Part shown: positions 49,678 through 58,060 of the stretch, piece after piece
How the letters are laid out: each line of letters starts with the position of its first letter
Numbering within the stretch: the first letter of the stretch is position 1
Assembly (NCBI GenBank): GCA_017645785.1
Contig: JAGCNW010000041.1
Location: forward strand, 120,558-184,557
DNA: 64,000 nucleotides
Source: Treponema sp.
GTDB lineage: Bacteria > Spirochaetota > Spirochaetia > Treponematales > Treponemataceae
Direction: 5' to 3'
Translations under genes and position numbers: made by a program
The notes under the pieces: generated by a model
What the model was told of the DNA's origin: nothing
Databases searched by the model: none
Seen by the model: only the letters and a program-made list of their open reading frames with translations

Positions 49678-50721
49678 GTGAAAAGGTATTTTAGATTTGC
49701 CGCCAATTTTCGAGCGGCCGTGATTTTTCCGGTTGCGTTTTGCGTCGCGTTTTTCGCGGAGTCCTGCAGTTCCCGAGGGGAGAATGTCGGGGCAAATGTT
49801 GTTCTTGACGGCGTGGAATTGAACAAAACAAGCTGCGCGGTTGTCATTCCAAAAGGAAAGACGGCGACAGTGGATGTCACCGACGACTCTTATTGGAACA
49901 AGATTGTCTTTGAAAGAAGCGTCGAAGAATGGCGCGGAGTTTTTATAGAAAACCGAAAAATAATCTTAAGCGCCTTTTGCATGGGACAATATCCTGTCAC
50001 GCAAGAACTGTTTGAAAAAGTAATGGGCTACAATCCCTGCTTGTTTAAGGACGACATTCCAGGCGAATCAACCGCATTGCGCGCGGCGGACACAATTTCT
50101 TGGTTTGAAGGAATTGTCTTTTGCAACAAGCTTACGCAAGCGACGATGAAAAAGACAGACTGTGTTTATTATACTGATTCCTCCTGCAAAAAAATCTATG
50201 ACGAGTCGGACATGAAAAAGCGCGTCGTTCCGTTCTTCAACCAAAAGAAAAAAGGCTGGCGGCTCCCGACCGAAACTGAATGGGAATATGCGGCCCGCGG
50301 CGGAATCGAAAATTTTGACAAAAGAAATTTCGCTTTTTCTGGAACAGCCAGCGCGGACGGAAAGATTGTCCTTGACCGAAAAGGCAACGTGTTCACTGAC
50401 GCGAACCTGAACGATTACGGCTGGTATCGCGCCAACTCAAACAAATCGACGCATGAAGTTGGATTAAAGAAGCCCAACGCGCTTGGCCTTTACGATATGA
50501 CCGGAAACGTTTGGGAATGGATTTACGATTGGCTTGACCACCACATTGCGGAAGGAACCGTCAAAAACCCGATCGGCCCGGAAAACGGCGCCGACCGTTG
50601 TCTGCGCGGAGGCTCTTGGCATGACAACGCCTATGACTGCGTCCTTTGCAGGCGCTTTCACAACGCCCATCCCGGCATCGGACACTCGTATTTTGGCTTT
50701 AGGGTTTGCAGGTCTTTGTAG
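49678..50721 (+). CDS. SUMF1/FGE-type sulfatase-modifying-factor lipoprotein
   Basis: 347 residues from GTG 49678, with GGAGG 7 nt before it; the longer ATG-less extension to 49630 is the promoter itself. N-terminal hydrophobic segment ending FFAESC is a probable relaxed spirochaete lipobox. The FGE-sulfatase domain covers about 85-345: MGQYPVTQELFEKVMGYNP, WRLPTETEWEYAARGG, NALGLYDMTGNVWEWIYDW and RGGSWHDNAYDC, FGFRV. Members include true formylglycine-generating enzymes and many structural relatives. The paired catalytic Cys cannot be assigned by eye, so activity is uncertain. Its stop abuts the ABC ATPase stop. Confidence 0.88.
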   Translation: MKRYFRFAANFRAAVIFPVAFCVAFFAESCSSRGENVGANVVLDGVELNKTSCAVVIPKGKTATVDVTDDSYWNKIVFERSVEEWRGVFIENRKIILSAFCMGQYPVTQELFEKVMGYNPCLFKDDIPGESTALRAADTISWFEGIVFCNKLTQATMKKTDCVYYTDSSCKKIYDESDMKKRVVPFFNQKKKGWRLPTETEWEYAARGGIENFDKRNFAFSGTASADGKIVLDRKGNVFTDANLNDYGWYRANSNKSTHEVGLKKPNALGLYDMTGNVWEWIYDWLDHHIAEGTVKNPIGPENGADRCLRGGSWHDNAYDCVLCRRFHNAHPGIGHSYFGFRVCRSL

Positions 50722-51486
50722 TTAAATCCCGTCCGCGTAGTTGACGCGCTTTTCAAACTTAAAGGCGGCCAAGAAATTTTTGGCGCGGTCAGTTTTGGGA
50801 GCGGTAAAGAATTGGTCGGGCGCGGCTTCTTCCACGATGACGCCTTGGTCGATGAAAATTATTCGGTCGGCCACGGCGCGCGCGAACTCCATCTGGTGGG
50901 TTACGATAAGCATCGTGCGGCCTTCTTTGGCCAAGTCCATCATTACGTCCAAAACTTCACGAACCATTTCCGGGTCAAGGGCGGCGGTGACTTCGTCAAA
51001 AAGCAAAACTTCCGGATTCATGCACAAGGCGCGGACAATCGCCACGCGCTGCTTTTGGCCGCCCGAAAGTTCTTTGGGGTAGGAATTGATTTTGTCCAAA
51101 AGGCCGACGCGTTCCAAAAGTTTTTTGGCCTGCTCCGCGACTTGGGCCTTGGCGCGCTTTTGCGCTTTTACGGGGCCAAGCAAAACGTTTTGCAAGACGG
51201 TCAAGTTGGGGAACAAGTCGTAGCTTTGGAACACCATTCCAATGCGCTGGCGGATCAAGTGCATGTCCTTTACGCGGTTGGAAATCAACTCTCCGTCCAA
51301 ATAAATTTCTCCGCCCTGGATTGATTCCAAGCCGTTGACGCAGCGCAAAAGGGTGGACTTACCGCAACCCGACGGGCCGAGGATAACGACAACTTCGCCG
51401 CGCTCAACGTCCAAAGAAACTCCTTCCAAAACGCCGCCGGCTTCTTTATATGACTTTACAAGGTTTTTAATTTGCAATATCGGCAT
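50722..51486 (-). CDS. Polar amino acid ABC transporter, ATP-binding protein
   Basis: 254 residues. Walker [10 protein letters not shown] (about 36-44), Q-loop [15 protein letters not shown], signature [15 protein letters not shown] and Walker [15 protein letters not shown], then the switch His in VTHQMEFA. Sequence style is that of the GlnQ/HisP/TcyC group for polar amino acids or cystine. Last gene of the metY-importer run, 4 nt after the permease. Confidence 0.93.
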   Translation of the reverse strand: MPILQIKNLVKSYKEAGGVLEGVSLDVERGEVVVILGPSGCGKSTLLRCVNGLESIQGGEIYLDGELISNRVKDMHLIRQRIGMVFQSYDLFPNLTVLQNVLLGPVKAQKRAKAQVAEQAKKLLERVGLLDKINSYPKELSGGQKQRVAIVRALCMNPEVLLFDEVTAALDPEMVREVLDVMMDLAKEGRTMLIVTHQMEFARAVADRIIFIDQGVIVEEAAPDQFFTAPKTDRAKNFLAAFKFEKRVNYADGI

Positions 51487-51490
51487 ACAG

Positions 51491-52186
51491 TTATCCTCTC
51501 TTTTCCAGCTTGTCGGCGGCCAACGAAAGCGGCCAGCAGACGATAAAATACATCAAAAAAATTATTCCGTAAACCGCGATTGAAGCGGTCGGGATTTTCA
51601 TTCGGTTGGCCTCGATGATTTGCTGGCCGACTTTGACGACTTCGATTACGCCCACAAAAACAACGAGCGAAGTTGTCTTTATCATTCGCGTGATAAGGTT
51701 CATGCTAAGGGGAACCAAGCGCTTTATCGTTTGCGGAATGATTATGTAAAAAAATATTTGGCGCTCGGTAAGGCCAATCGAGCGGCCGCTTTCGTATTGG
51801 TGGCGGGGAATCGATTGCAAGGCGCCGCGAACTAGGTCGCCCATTTCAGCCGTTCCCCAAAGAGAGAAGACGATTACAGACGCGGCCTCTCCCGAAATAG
51901 AAATGTCAAAGGCGCGCGCCAATCCAAAGTAGGCCAAAAATAGCAAGACCATTTGCGGCATTATGCGCATGAATTCCAAGTAGGCGGCGCACAAAAGCTT
52001 TAGAGCGCGGTTTTTGCGCGTCAAAAGAATGCCGAACAAAAAGCCCAAAAAGATAGAGATGGCTACAGAAAGCGCGGCGATCCAAATCGTCACGCCAAGG
52101 CCGCCCAAAAGGCGGACGAAATTCTTTCCCTTAAAAAGGACGCTAAAGGCGGTGGAAATCGCCTGCGCCGCGTTAATATTGTCCAC
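51491..52186 (-). CDS. Polar amino acid ABC transporter, permease 2
   Basis: 231 residues, about five membrane helices. The EAA-type loop [21 protein letters not shown], preceded by [15 protein letters not shown], is typical of the HisM/GlnP family. Overlaps the end of permease 1 by 14 nt, consistent with a heterodimer made from one message. Confidence 0.92.
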   Translation of the reverse strand: MDNINAAQAISTAFSVLFKGKNFVRLLGGLGVTIWIAALSVAISIFLGFLFGILLTRKNRALKLLCAAYLEFMRIMPQMVLLFLAYFGLARAFDISISGEAASVIVFSLWGTAEMGDLVRGALQSIPRHQYESGRSIGLTERQIFFYIIIPQTIKRLVPLSMNLITRMIKTTSLVVFVGVIEVVKVGQQIIEANRMKIPTASIAVYGIIFLMYFIVCWPLSLAADKLEKRG

Positions 52187-52826
52187 GCTTTAACCTCCCC
52201 TCGATAATTCTTGATAAAACGGAAATCGGAAGCAAAATTATAAAATACGCGGCGACCAAAAGCAAAAGCGATTCCTCGGTCTTGTAGTAAAGGCCGATCA
52301 AATCCTTTGCGACAAACATCAAGTCGGCCAAGGCGACTGCGCTAAAGACAGAAGTTTCCTTTAGCAAAAAGATTATGTTGGCCACGACTCCCGGAACGGA
52401 AAGCGCCGCCGCTTGCGGGAGCACGACATATTCCACCAGCTGCCGTTTGTTGAGGCCGACGCACATGCCGCTTTCCAACTGGACGCGGCCGACGGATTCC
52501 AAGGCGCTCCTGAAAGTTTCGGCCATGTAGGAGCCTCCCAAAAACGTAAGGCCGATGATTCCGCATTGTTCGCCGGTGAGTTTTATTCCCAAGCGGGGAA
52601 GGGCAAAGTACAAAAAGAACAGTTGGATTAAAAGGGGCGTGTTGCGCGAAAGCTCTGTGTAAGCTCGAACGATAAAAGACAATGCGGGAATCTTCCAATA
52701 GCGGACAAGAGCGCAGAAAATTCCCGCAAAGAATGAAAGCGCTATTCCTATAAAACCAATCCGCAATGTAAGGCAAGTGGCCTCTACATACAACGGAAGA
52801 ACTTCTTTTACAAAATCAAAATCCAT
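52173..52826 (-). CDS. Polar amino acid ABC transporter, permease 1
   Basis: About 217 residues from ATG 52826 (MDFDFVKEVLPLYVEATCLT). An open frame up to 52913 only translates an intergenic hairpin repeat. HisM-family EAA loop: TFRSALESVGRVQLESGMCV with GLNKRQL. Pairs with the following permease. Separated from the binding-protein gene by two facing family B hairpins. Confidence 0.9.
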   Translation of the reverse strand: MDFDFVKEVLPLYVEATCLTLRIGFIGIALSFFAGIFCALVRYWKIPALSFIVRAYTELSRNTPLLIQLFFLYFALPRLGIKLTGEQCGIIGLTFLGGSYMAETFRSALESVGRVQLESGMCVGLNKRQLVEYVVLPQAAALSVPGVVANIIFLLKETSVFSAVALADLMFVAKDLIGLYYKTEESLLLLVAAYFIILLPISVLSRIIEGRLKRGQY

Positions 52827-52852
52827 TACAACCTGCAGGTTGTTAGAAAACG

Positions 52853-52918
52853 TGTCATTGCCCGGCTTGACCGGGCAATCTTTTTTAAAGATGTTCGGGT
52901 CAAGCCCGAACATGACAG
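52853..52918. repeat. Two facing family B hairpin repeats
   Basis: TGTCAT-TGCCCGG-CTTGA-CCGGGCA-ATCTTTTTT is joined tail-to-tail to ATGTTCGGG-TCAA-GCCCGAACATGACA. In the importer transcript the pair would form two stems between the binding-protein and permease coding parts, which may lower downstream expression or protect the upstream part. Confidence 0.8.
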
Positions 52919-52942
52919 CGTTTTTACAACAACCCGTCTATT

Positions 52943-53794
52943 TTACAACTTTCCGCCTTCTACTACAAGACTGTCAGCGTCGGAATCTTTTCCGTACACG
53001 CTGCGGAGCGTGGCTTCGTAGTCGGCGTGGAAGAACTTTTCCTTGCCAAGCTGGACAATCTCGTTGTTGAGCCAGTCAAGCAAGTCTTTGTTTCCTTTCT
53101 GCACCGCGGGAGCGATGGCGTCCAAGCTTCCGATTGAGTCGGCTCCGGCTCCTACGGCAAAGGTCGGGTTTTCAATCGCCCAGGCAAGGACTTCAGTGTT
53201 GTCGGTTGAAAGTCCGTCGCCGCGTCCGTCCAAAAGCGCGTTGTAGGCTTCTGAGTACTGGTCAAACTTCAAGAGCTTGATTTTGGGATAGTTCTTTGAG
53301 AAGTAGGACTCGGCGGTCGTTCCCTTGGCGATAATCAAAGTCTTTCCGTTAAGCTGGGCGGGGTCTGTGATCAAAGCCTTTTTGGGAGAAACGATTCCCA
53401 AGGCAACCTTCATGTAAGGAAGGGCAAAGTCAACTTTTTGCGCGCGCTCGGGCGTTACGGTAAAGTTGGCAAGAACGATGTCAACTTTTCCTGTGGCCAA
53501 AACCTCTACGCGGGCCGCGGCTTCCACCGGAACGTACTTTACTTTTACGCCCAAGTCTTTGGCGATGCGGTTTCCAAAGTAAACGTCGTAGCCCTGGTAC
53601 TCGCCGTTTTCGTCAACGTAGCCAAAAGGCTTTTTGTCGCTGAATACGGCAATCTTGATTGTCTTGCTCTTTTTAATCTCGGCAACGGTTCGTCCGCTGG
53701 CGGGCTTGGCAAAAACAGCTTGGCTTGCGGCCGCGGCAACGATAAGGGCGGCGGCGAGCGTCTTAGTGATTTTTCCAAAATTCTTTGCGTTCAT
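52943..53794 (-). CDS. Polar amino acid ABC transporter, substrate-binding protein
   Basis: 283 residues of the SBP_bac_3 family. Signal peptide through ASQAVFA. Core: VFSDKKPFGYVDENGEYQGYD, FANFT-type ANFTVTPERAQKVDFALPYM, GKTLIIAKGTTAES and TDNTEVLAWA. The ligand cannot be read directly. Because the gene lies 34 nt downstream of metY with no terminator, behind a cysteine-rich leader peptide, cystine, methionine or another sulfur compound is the best guess. Confidence 0.9.
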   Translation of the reverse strand: MNAKNFGKITKTLAAALIVAAAASQAVFAKPASGRTVAEIKKSKTIKIAVFSDKKPFGYVDENGEYQGYDVYFGNRIAKDLGVKVKYVPVEAAARVEVLATGKVDIVLANFTVTPERAQKVDFALPYMKVALGIVSPKKALITDPAQLNGKTLIIAKGTTAESYFSKNYPKIKLLKFDQYSEAYNALLDGRGDGLSTDNTEVLAWAIENPTFAVGAGADSIGSLDAIAPAVQKGNKDLLDWLNNEIVQLGKEKFFHADYEATLRSVYGKDSDADSLVVEGGKL

Positions 53795-53828
53795 AATAGT
53801 ATCTCCTTAAAATTATTGTTTGTGTTTT

Positions 53829-55112
53829 TTAGTTGGCGGCGTTAAATCCATTCTCCAAGTCGGCGATGATGTCGTCGATGTGCTCCGTTCCGATAGAAAG
53901 ACGGATCGTGCTTTGCGTGATTCCCTGGTCGGCAAGCTCGGCGTCGCTCAATTGGCTGTGAGTTGTCGTGGCCGGGTGGATCACCAAGCTCTTAACGTCG
54001 GCTACGTTAGCGAGCAAGCTGAAAATCTTAAGGTTGTCGATGAACTTCCAAGCCGCGTCTTTTCCGCCCTTGATTTCAAAGGTGAAAATCGAACCGCCGC
54101 CGTTGGGGAAGTACTTTTGGTAAAGCGCGTGGTCGGGATGGTCGGCCAATGAAGGATGGTTGACCTTAGCGACCTTGGGATGTTTTGAAAGGTACTCGAC
54201 GACCTTCTTGGTGTTTTCGGCGTGGCGCTCAAGGCGGAGCGAGAGCGTTTCCGTTCCCTGCAACAAGAGGAAGGCGTTGAAGGGGCTGATAGAAGCGCCT
54301 TGGTCGCGCAAAAGAATCGCGCGAATGTATGTTACAAAGGCGGCCGGTCCTACAGCGTCCGCGAACGAAACTCCGTGATAACTGGGGTTGGGAGCCGCGA
54401 TCGGCGCGTACTTTCCGCTCTTTTTCCAATCAAACTTGCCAGAGTCTACAATTACGCCGCCAAGGGTTGTTCCGTGGCCGCCGATAAACTTTGTGGCGGA
54501 GTGAACGACGATGTCGGCTCCGTGCTCGATCGGGCGAATAAGGAAGGGTGTTCCAAAAGTGTTGTCGATTACGACCGGGATTCCGTGCTTGTGGGCAATG
54601 GCGGCGATGGCGTCAATGTCCGGAATGTCGCTGTTGGGATTTCCCAAAGTCTCAAGGTAAACGGCCTTTGTGTTGGGCTTTATGGCGCCTTCAACTTCCT
54701 TAAGGTCGTGGGCGTTGACAAAAGTTGTCTCCACGCCAAACTGCTTTAGCGTGTGCGAAAGCAAGTTGTAGGTTCCGCCGTAGATTGTTTTTTGCGCGAC
54801 GATGTGCTCGCCGGCTTGCGCCAAGGCCTCGATTGTGTAGGTGATGGCGGCCGCTCCGGAAGCGACGGCCAAGGCAGCGACTCCGCCTTCGAGAGCGGCG
54901 ATGCGCTTTTCAAACACGTCCTGGGTTGAGTTGGTCAAACGGCCGTAAATGTTTCCGGCGTCAGCCAAGCCAAAGCGGTCGGCCGCGTGTTTAGAGTTGT
55001 GGAAGACATACGACGTTGTTTGGTAAATCGGAACCGCGCGGGCGTCCGAAGCGGGATCAGCCTGTTCCTGGCCAACGTGCAACTGCAATGTTTCAAACTT
55101 ATAATTAGACAT
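53829..55112 (-). CDS. metY: O-acetylhomoserine sulfhydrylase (aminocarboxypropyltransferase)
   Basis: 427 residues, a PLP enzyme of the Cys/Met metabolism family that makes homocysteine from O-acetylhomoserine and sulfide. FETLQLHVGQEQADPASDAR then AVPIYQTTSY is typical of MetY rather than MetB/MetC. PLP Lys lies in VVHSATKFIGGHGTTLGG; YGRLTNST and LETLGNPNSDIPD are also present. The long 5' leader (to about 55375) carries a Cys-rich leader peptide and four hairpins. AGGAG lies 8 nt before the ATG. Heads the operon with the ABC importer. Confidence 0.93.
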   Translation of the reverse strand: MSNYKFETLQLHVGQEQADPASDARAVPIYQTTSYVFHNSKHAADRFGLADAGNIYGRLTNSTQDVFEKRIAALEGGVAALAVASGAAAITYTIEALAQAGEHIVAQKTIYGGTYNLLSHTLKQFGVETTFVNAHDLKEVEGAIKPNTKAVYLETLGNPNSDIPDIDAIAAIAHKHGIPVVIDNTFGTPFLIRPIEHGADIVVHSATKFIGGHGTTLGGVIVDSGKFDWKKSGKYAPIAAPNPSYHGVSFADAVGPAAFVTYIRAILLRDQGASISPFNAFLLLQGTETLSLRLERHAENTKKVVEYLSKHPKVAKVNHPSLADHPDHALYQKYFPNGGGSIFTFEIKGGKDAAWKFIDNLKIFSLLANVADVKSLVIHPATTTHSQLSDAELADQGITQSTIRLSIGTEHIDDIIADLENGFNAAN

Positions 55113-55144
55113 AATGTTATTCTCCTATAAAATAAATGATTTTT

Positions 55145-55248
55145 CTTGGACTTAAAGTTCCAAGTTTTTTGCTGGCGGCCAAGCGTTCGGGCCGCGGCAA
55201 AATCCAAAAATAAATAATGTTGGATTATTGGCTAAAGGTCTTTCAGCC
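55145..55248 (-). promoter_or_regulatory. Leader RNA region between leader peptide and metY
   Basis: Four possible hairpins in transcript order: GGCT-GAAAGACCTTT-AGCC (55230-55248, overlapping the leader stop codon), AATCCA...TGGATT (55201-55226), GCGGCC...GGCCGC (55175-55195) and CTTGGA...TCCAAG (55145-55164). None is followed by a clear T-tract on the minus strand, so classical termination is not evident. The last one is followed by TTTTTT on the plus strand. Confidence 0.5.
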
Positions 55249-55325
55249 TAACAGAAAAGACAACAGGGGCGCATGCGTCCGTTACGGAAATTTTCTCTGA
55301 CGAGTTTTTCAAAATAAACTTTCAT
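55248..55325 (-). CDS. Cysteine-rich 25-residue leader peptide
   Basis: A short frame MKVYFEKLVRENFRNGRMRP followed by CCLFC and stop. It has a near-ideal ribosome site (AAAAGGAGG, 6 nt before ATG 55325) and lies about 45 nt after a strong promoter. Three of its last five codons are UGU (Cys). It precedes metY and an amino-acid importer by 135 nt. The arrangement is that of an attenuator leader sensing Cys-tRNA supply. Polycysteine leader ORFs before sulfur genes are known in mycobacteria; a spirochaete case is inferred here. Confidence 0.7.
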   Translation of the reverse strand: MKVYFEKLVRENFRNGRMRPCCLFC

Positions 55326-55379
55326 TCTGCGCCTCCTTTTGAAAAAGTATTTAACCTAGTTTTTCTCTAGGTAATTAAG

Positions 55380-55408
55380 ATAATACAGCGCCCGCACAAA
55401 ATTGTCAA
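55380..55408 (-). promoter_or_regulatory. Promoter of the leader peptide-metY operon
   Basis: Minus strand perfect TTGACA (55403-55408), 17 nt, TATTAT (55380-55385). A hairpin ACCTAG-AGAAAAA-CTAGGT follows in the first 30 nt of the RNA. Confidence 0.8.
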
Positions 55409-55488
55409 TAGTTTTTTAAAAAATTTTTTTTATTTTTTTTCCTTTTTTTTACTGGGGGAACGGCTGTCTCGCGCCGAGCCAAATTCAA

Positions 55489-55517
55489 ACAAAAGGGCTT
55501 GCGCAAAGGCAAGCCCC
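55489..55517 (-). terminator. Hairpin terminator upstream of metY promoter
   Basis: GGGCTTGC-GCAAAG-GCAAGCCC, followed on the minus strand by TTTTGTTT. It shields the metY promoter from pheT readthrough. The remainder of 55409-55662 is AT-rich with long T/A runs, and I see no gene in it. Confidence 0.7.
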
Positions 55518-55662
55518 AAAGCGAGAAATGTTTAGTAAAATCATATTTGTCTGGAACAGATTTTAACTTTTTGTAATTCCCCCCTTCGCAAAAATTCTAG
55601 CGCGCTTTGGGGAGAACGCCATTGACTAATAGTCCATGCGCCCGCAATTTTAGTCTTTGTTG

Positions 55663-55695
55663 GAAAAAAAAGATTCCCGCGTCGAGCGCGGGAAT
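55663..55695 (-). terminator. Family B hairpin acting as pheT terminator
   Basis: On the minus strand TTCCCGCG-CTCGA-CGCGGGAA, then TC and eight T. It is the strongest terminator downstream of pheT. Confidence 0.8.
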
Positions 55696-55696
55696 A

Positions 55697-55758
55697 CGTC
55701 GCTTTGCGTCGTTTTGTTAAGGAAATTATCCACAGGTCCGCTCTCGCGGACTGCCAAT
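55697..55758. repeat. Dispersed hairpin repeat, family C, copy 2
   Basis: Matches 2589-2650 at about 52 of 62 positions. Contains TTATCCACA (55726-55734) followed by GTCCGC-TCTC-GCGGAC. Confidence 0.75.
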
Positions 55759-55764
55759 GACAGG

Positions 55765-55798
55765 TGTCATGTTCGGGCTTGACCCGGACATCTTTTTT
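55765..55798 (+). repeat. Family B hairpin abutting the pheT stop
   Basis: TGTCAT, TGTTCGGG-CTTGA-CCCGGACA (one G:T-type change), then TCTTTTTT. The pheT stop codon lies inside the T-run. Confidence 0.7.
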
Positions 55799-57518
55799 AC
55801 ATCAATTCCTCAAGGTCAAGCTCGCCGGCGATGCAGGGAACTTGGATTGACCAGTTTTCCAGCACTTGCGGGTGAAGCTCGCCAAAGATTCCAACTTGCT
55901 TGCCGTTTACCATGATGCCGGCTTGGCGGCCAGGAATAAAGCGGGGGTCGCTGGTTTCCACAACCTTGTACTCGTGGTCAAGGTAGTAAAGGAGCGACGA
56001 CACTTCGCTGGCCGCGCTGTTGAAGTTGGCGTTGGAAGCCGCGGTGACAAAGCCAAGCGATTGGCGGGTGCGCGTTCCTGTGTTCTCTTCGGGGCAAATG
56101 TAGGCGACTTTTCCGATTTCAAAAATCTTGTGGGGGAAAATCGCGTTGGCGCTTTGGGCTTCGGCGCGCAAAAGCGACGGAATGATTGACGGGCGAACAA
56201 ACTGGTAGTTTTCGCTCATTGGGTTGGCCACTTCAATCGCGTTGTCGGCGCTGACGTTCATTCGCTCGATGTAGTCCTTTTTGCTTCCAAGATAGTTGAA
56301 AATCATTTCTTGGTAGTTGAGGCCCACCATGATTTCTTTTGTCTTGCGGCTGTACACCGTAAGGTCGCTAAGCTTTCCGATTGTAAAAGCGTTGGGCTTT
56401 TGCGGGGCAAAGTCCTTTACGCCGCAGCCGATCATAACGTCTTCGATTACGTCAACTTCGTGCAAGAAATCGTTGCGGTAGGGCGCCGGGCTAAGAACGA
56501 TTTCCCAGTCGTCGCCAACCTGCTTTGTCTCAACCTTGCTTCCCATTCTTGTAAGAGCGTCGGTTACCTTCTTAATGTCAAAGTCGCTTCCGAGCAATTT
56601 GTTGACGGCGCTGAGCGTGGCTTTTGTCGTGGGCTGGAAGTAGTAGGGAACCATAATGTCCTTTCCAAAGCCTGTGTCGTAGGGATGCTTTACCAAAATC
56701 GGCTTAATGTCGTAGCCCTGGTCGATAAAGTCGCAGGCGACGATGTTGGCGCTCAAAATCAAGCCTTCCATATTGTCGCCTGTAAGCTCAACCATCAAGT
56801 CCTTGTCGCCGACTTGGACCGCGCCAAGCGTCGCGCTGTTGATGATCGGAGCCATAGACATTACCTCGCCTTTGTCGTCCGACAAAAGCGGGAATTTTTT
56901 GCAGTCCTTTAGAATCCAGCCAAAGTCCTTTCCCTTGGGATGGTCGGTCAAAATTTGGCGGCAAGTCATCGGCTGGTCGCACTGGAGCGGCACAAACGAA
57001 GTCTTGTCGGGATCGACAGCATGATATTTTACGGGGAACTTGATTTGGTCAACGCGGTAAACGCCCATCGAAATCGACTTGCGCTTGCGGCCAAAGTTCC
57101 AGCAAAGCTTTTCCTGCGTTTGGATTATGTCCTTGAGCATGGAATCATCGATGGCTTTTCCGCAAATCATAAAGGCCACCATGTAGGGGCGCACGTCCTT
57201 AAGCTCCGGGTCAACGGTCACGACGCGGTCTTGGCAGTCGCTGTTGCCCATGTTGGACATGTATTTGTAGTAGTCGGATGTCTTTCCGCCGGCGTGAAGT
57301 TTTAGCTGGCGGGCAACGCCGTTTGTGGACCAAAGGTCGGGGCGGTTTGTGTCGTTCAATTCGATTTTGATGACGCGCTCGTTTTCGGGGAGCGTTGTGT
57401 CGGGCTTTTCGTCAAGCTCGGCCTTTGCGCAGGGCAGAACGTCTTCCAGCGCGGCGTAGTCGTATCGCTTTCCAACAGCGTCAAAAAACAATTTTTCGTT
57501 AACTTCTATTTTTGGCAT
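55797..57518 (-). CDS. pheT: Phenylalanyl-tRNA synthetase beta subunit, archaeal type
   Basis: 573 residues, far shorter than the roughly 800-residue usual bacterial PheT and of the archaeal/eukaryotic form, as is known for spirochaetes. It attaches Phe to tRNA-Phe together with PheS. Matches include IKIELNDTNRPDLWSTNG-VARQLKLH (about 49-75), VPYYFQPTTKATLSAVNKLLG (B5-type) and the ENYQFVRPSIIPSLL and GRQAGIMVNGKQVGIFGELHPQVL blocks. No pheS is adjacent. Its stop is embedded in a repeat and a terminator follows. Confidence 0.93.
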   Translation of the reverse strand: MPKIEVNEKLFFDAVGKRYDYAALEDVLPCAKAELDEKPDTTLPENERVIKIELNDTNRPDLWSTNGVARQLKLHAGGKTSDYYKYMSNMGNSDCQDRVVTVDPELKDVRPYMVAFMICGKAIDDSMLKDIIQTQEKLCWNFGRKRKSISMGVYRVDQIKFPVKYHAVDPDKTSFVPLQCDQPMTCRQILTDHPKGKDFGWILKDCKKFPLLSDDKGEVMSMAPIINSATLGAVQVGDKDLMVELTGDNMEGLILSANIVACDFIDQGYDIKPILVKHPYDTGFGKDIMVPYYFQPTTKATLSAVNKLLGSDFDIKKVTDALTRMGSKVETKQVGDDWEIVLSPAPYRNDFLHEVDVIEDVMIGCGVKDFAPQKPNAFTIGKLSDLTVYSRKTKEIMVGLNYQEMIFNYLGSKKDYIERMNVSADNAIEVANPMSENYQFVRPSIIPSLLRAEAQSANAIFPHKIFEIGKVAYICPEENTGTRTRQSLGFVTAASNANFNSAASEVSSLLYYLDHEYKVVETSDPRFIPGRQAGIMVNGKQVGIFGELHPQVLENWSIQVPCIAGELDLEELM

Positions 57519-57536
57519 AAATTACTCCAAGCCTCT

Positions 57537-57565
57537 ATTATAGTAAATTGTGGAAAAATGTTCAA
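57537..57565 (-). promoter_or_regulatory. pheT promoter with an internal DnaA-box-like site
   Basis: Minus strand TTGAAC (57560-57565), 17 nt, TATAAT (57537-57542). The spacer holds TGTGGAAAA (57549-57557), identical to the origin boxes, so DnaA could in principle block it. Confidence 0.5.
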
Positions 57566-57616
57566 TTATGGCGGAGGAACGTTTGTAAAGCCAAAATGGC
57601 GGGGCCGCCCCTAGGC

Positions 57617-58060
57617 TCAAGCCGCGAAGGGGTTTTGGATGCGGGCGCCGCCGACAATTTGTTGGTCGTTCAAGTCTTCAGAGTAAACTGTGGCGCAGCC
57701 TGTGTCGTCCGCCGCGGAAAGAATCAGGGAATCCCAAAAGGAAAACTGGCTTTTTATGCTTATGTCCACGGCGGACAAAATCAGCGGAACCGAGATTTCT
57801 ACAACAGGGAGTTTGTTGGCAAAATATTCTACAAGTTCCTTTGCGGCTTGCTTTGTTATGTTCAATTTTTTTTGCGCGACGTTGAAAAATTCCTGCAAGC
57901 ACTGTGTTGAAATCACGCCGTTTCCAGAATTAATCGCGTCTTTTATAAGGGCCGTCGCGATTTTTTGTTTTCGCGCGTCGCTTTCATCCGCGGAATACAC
58001 AAGAATATTAGTGTCAAAAAAGACTTTGCCTTCGGCTGATTTAATTTGCTTATCTTTCAT
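57617..58060 (-). CDS. PIN-domain toxin (putative ribonuclease)
   Basis: About 147 residues from ATG 58060, which follows GGAGG and overlaps the antitoxin stop by 11 nt; an upstream open start at 58090 is less likely. PIN acids: FFDTNILVYSAD (first Asp), CLQEFFNV (Glu), FWDSLILSAA (Asp) and VYSEDLND. Such toxins cut RNA, often tRNA. Pairs with the HTH protein encoded just upstream. Confidence 0.88.
   Translation of the reverse strand: MKDKQIKSAEGKVFFDTNILVYSADESDARKQKIATALIKDAINSGNGVISTQCLQEFFNVAQKKLNITKQAAKELVEYFANKLPVVEISVPLILSAVDISIKSQFSFWDSLILSAADDTGCATVYSEDLNDQQIVGGARIQNPFAA

Noticed and set aside
52827..52913. 29-residue extension of permease 1
   Set aside because: Translates the family B repeat pair; no helix or ribosome site supports it.
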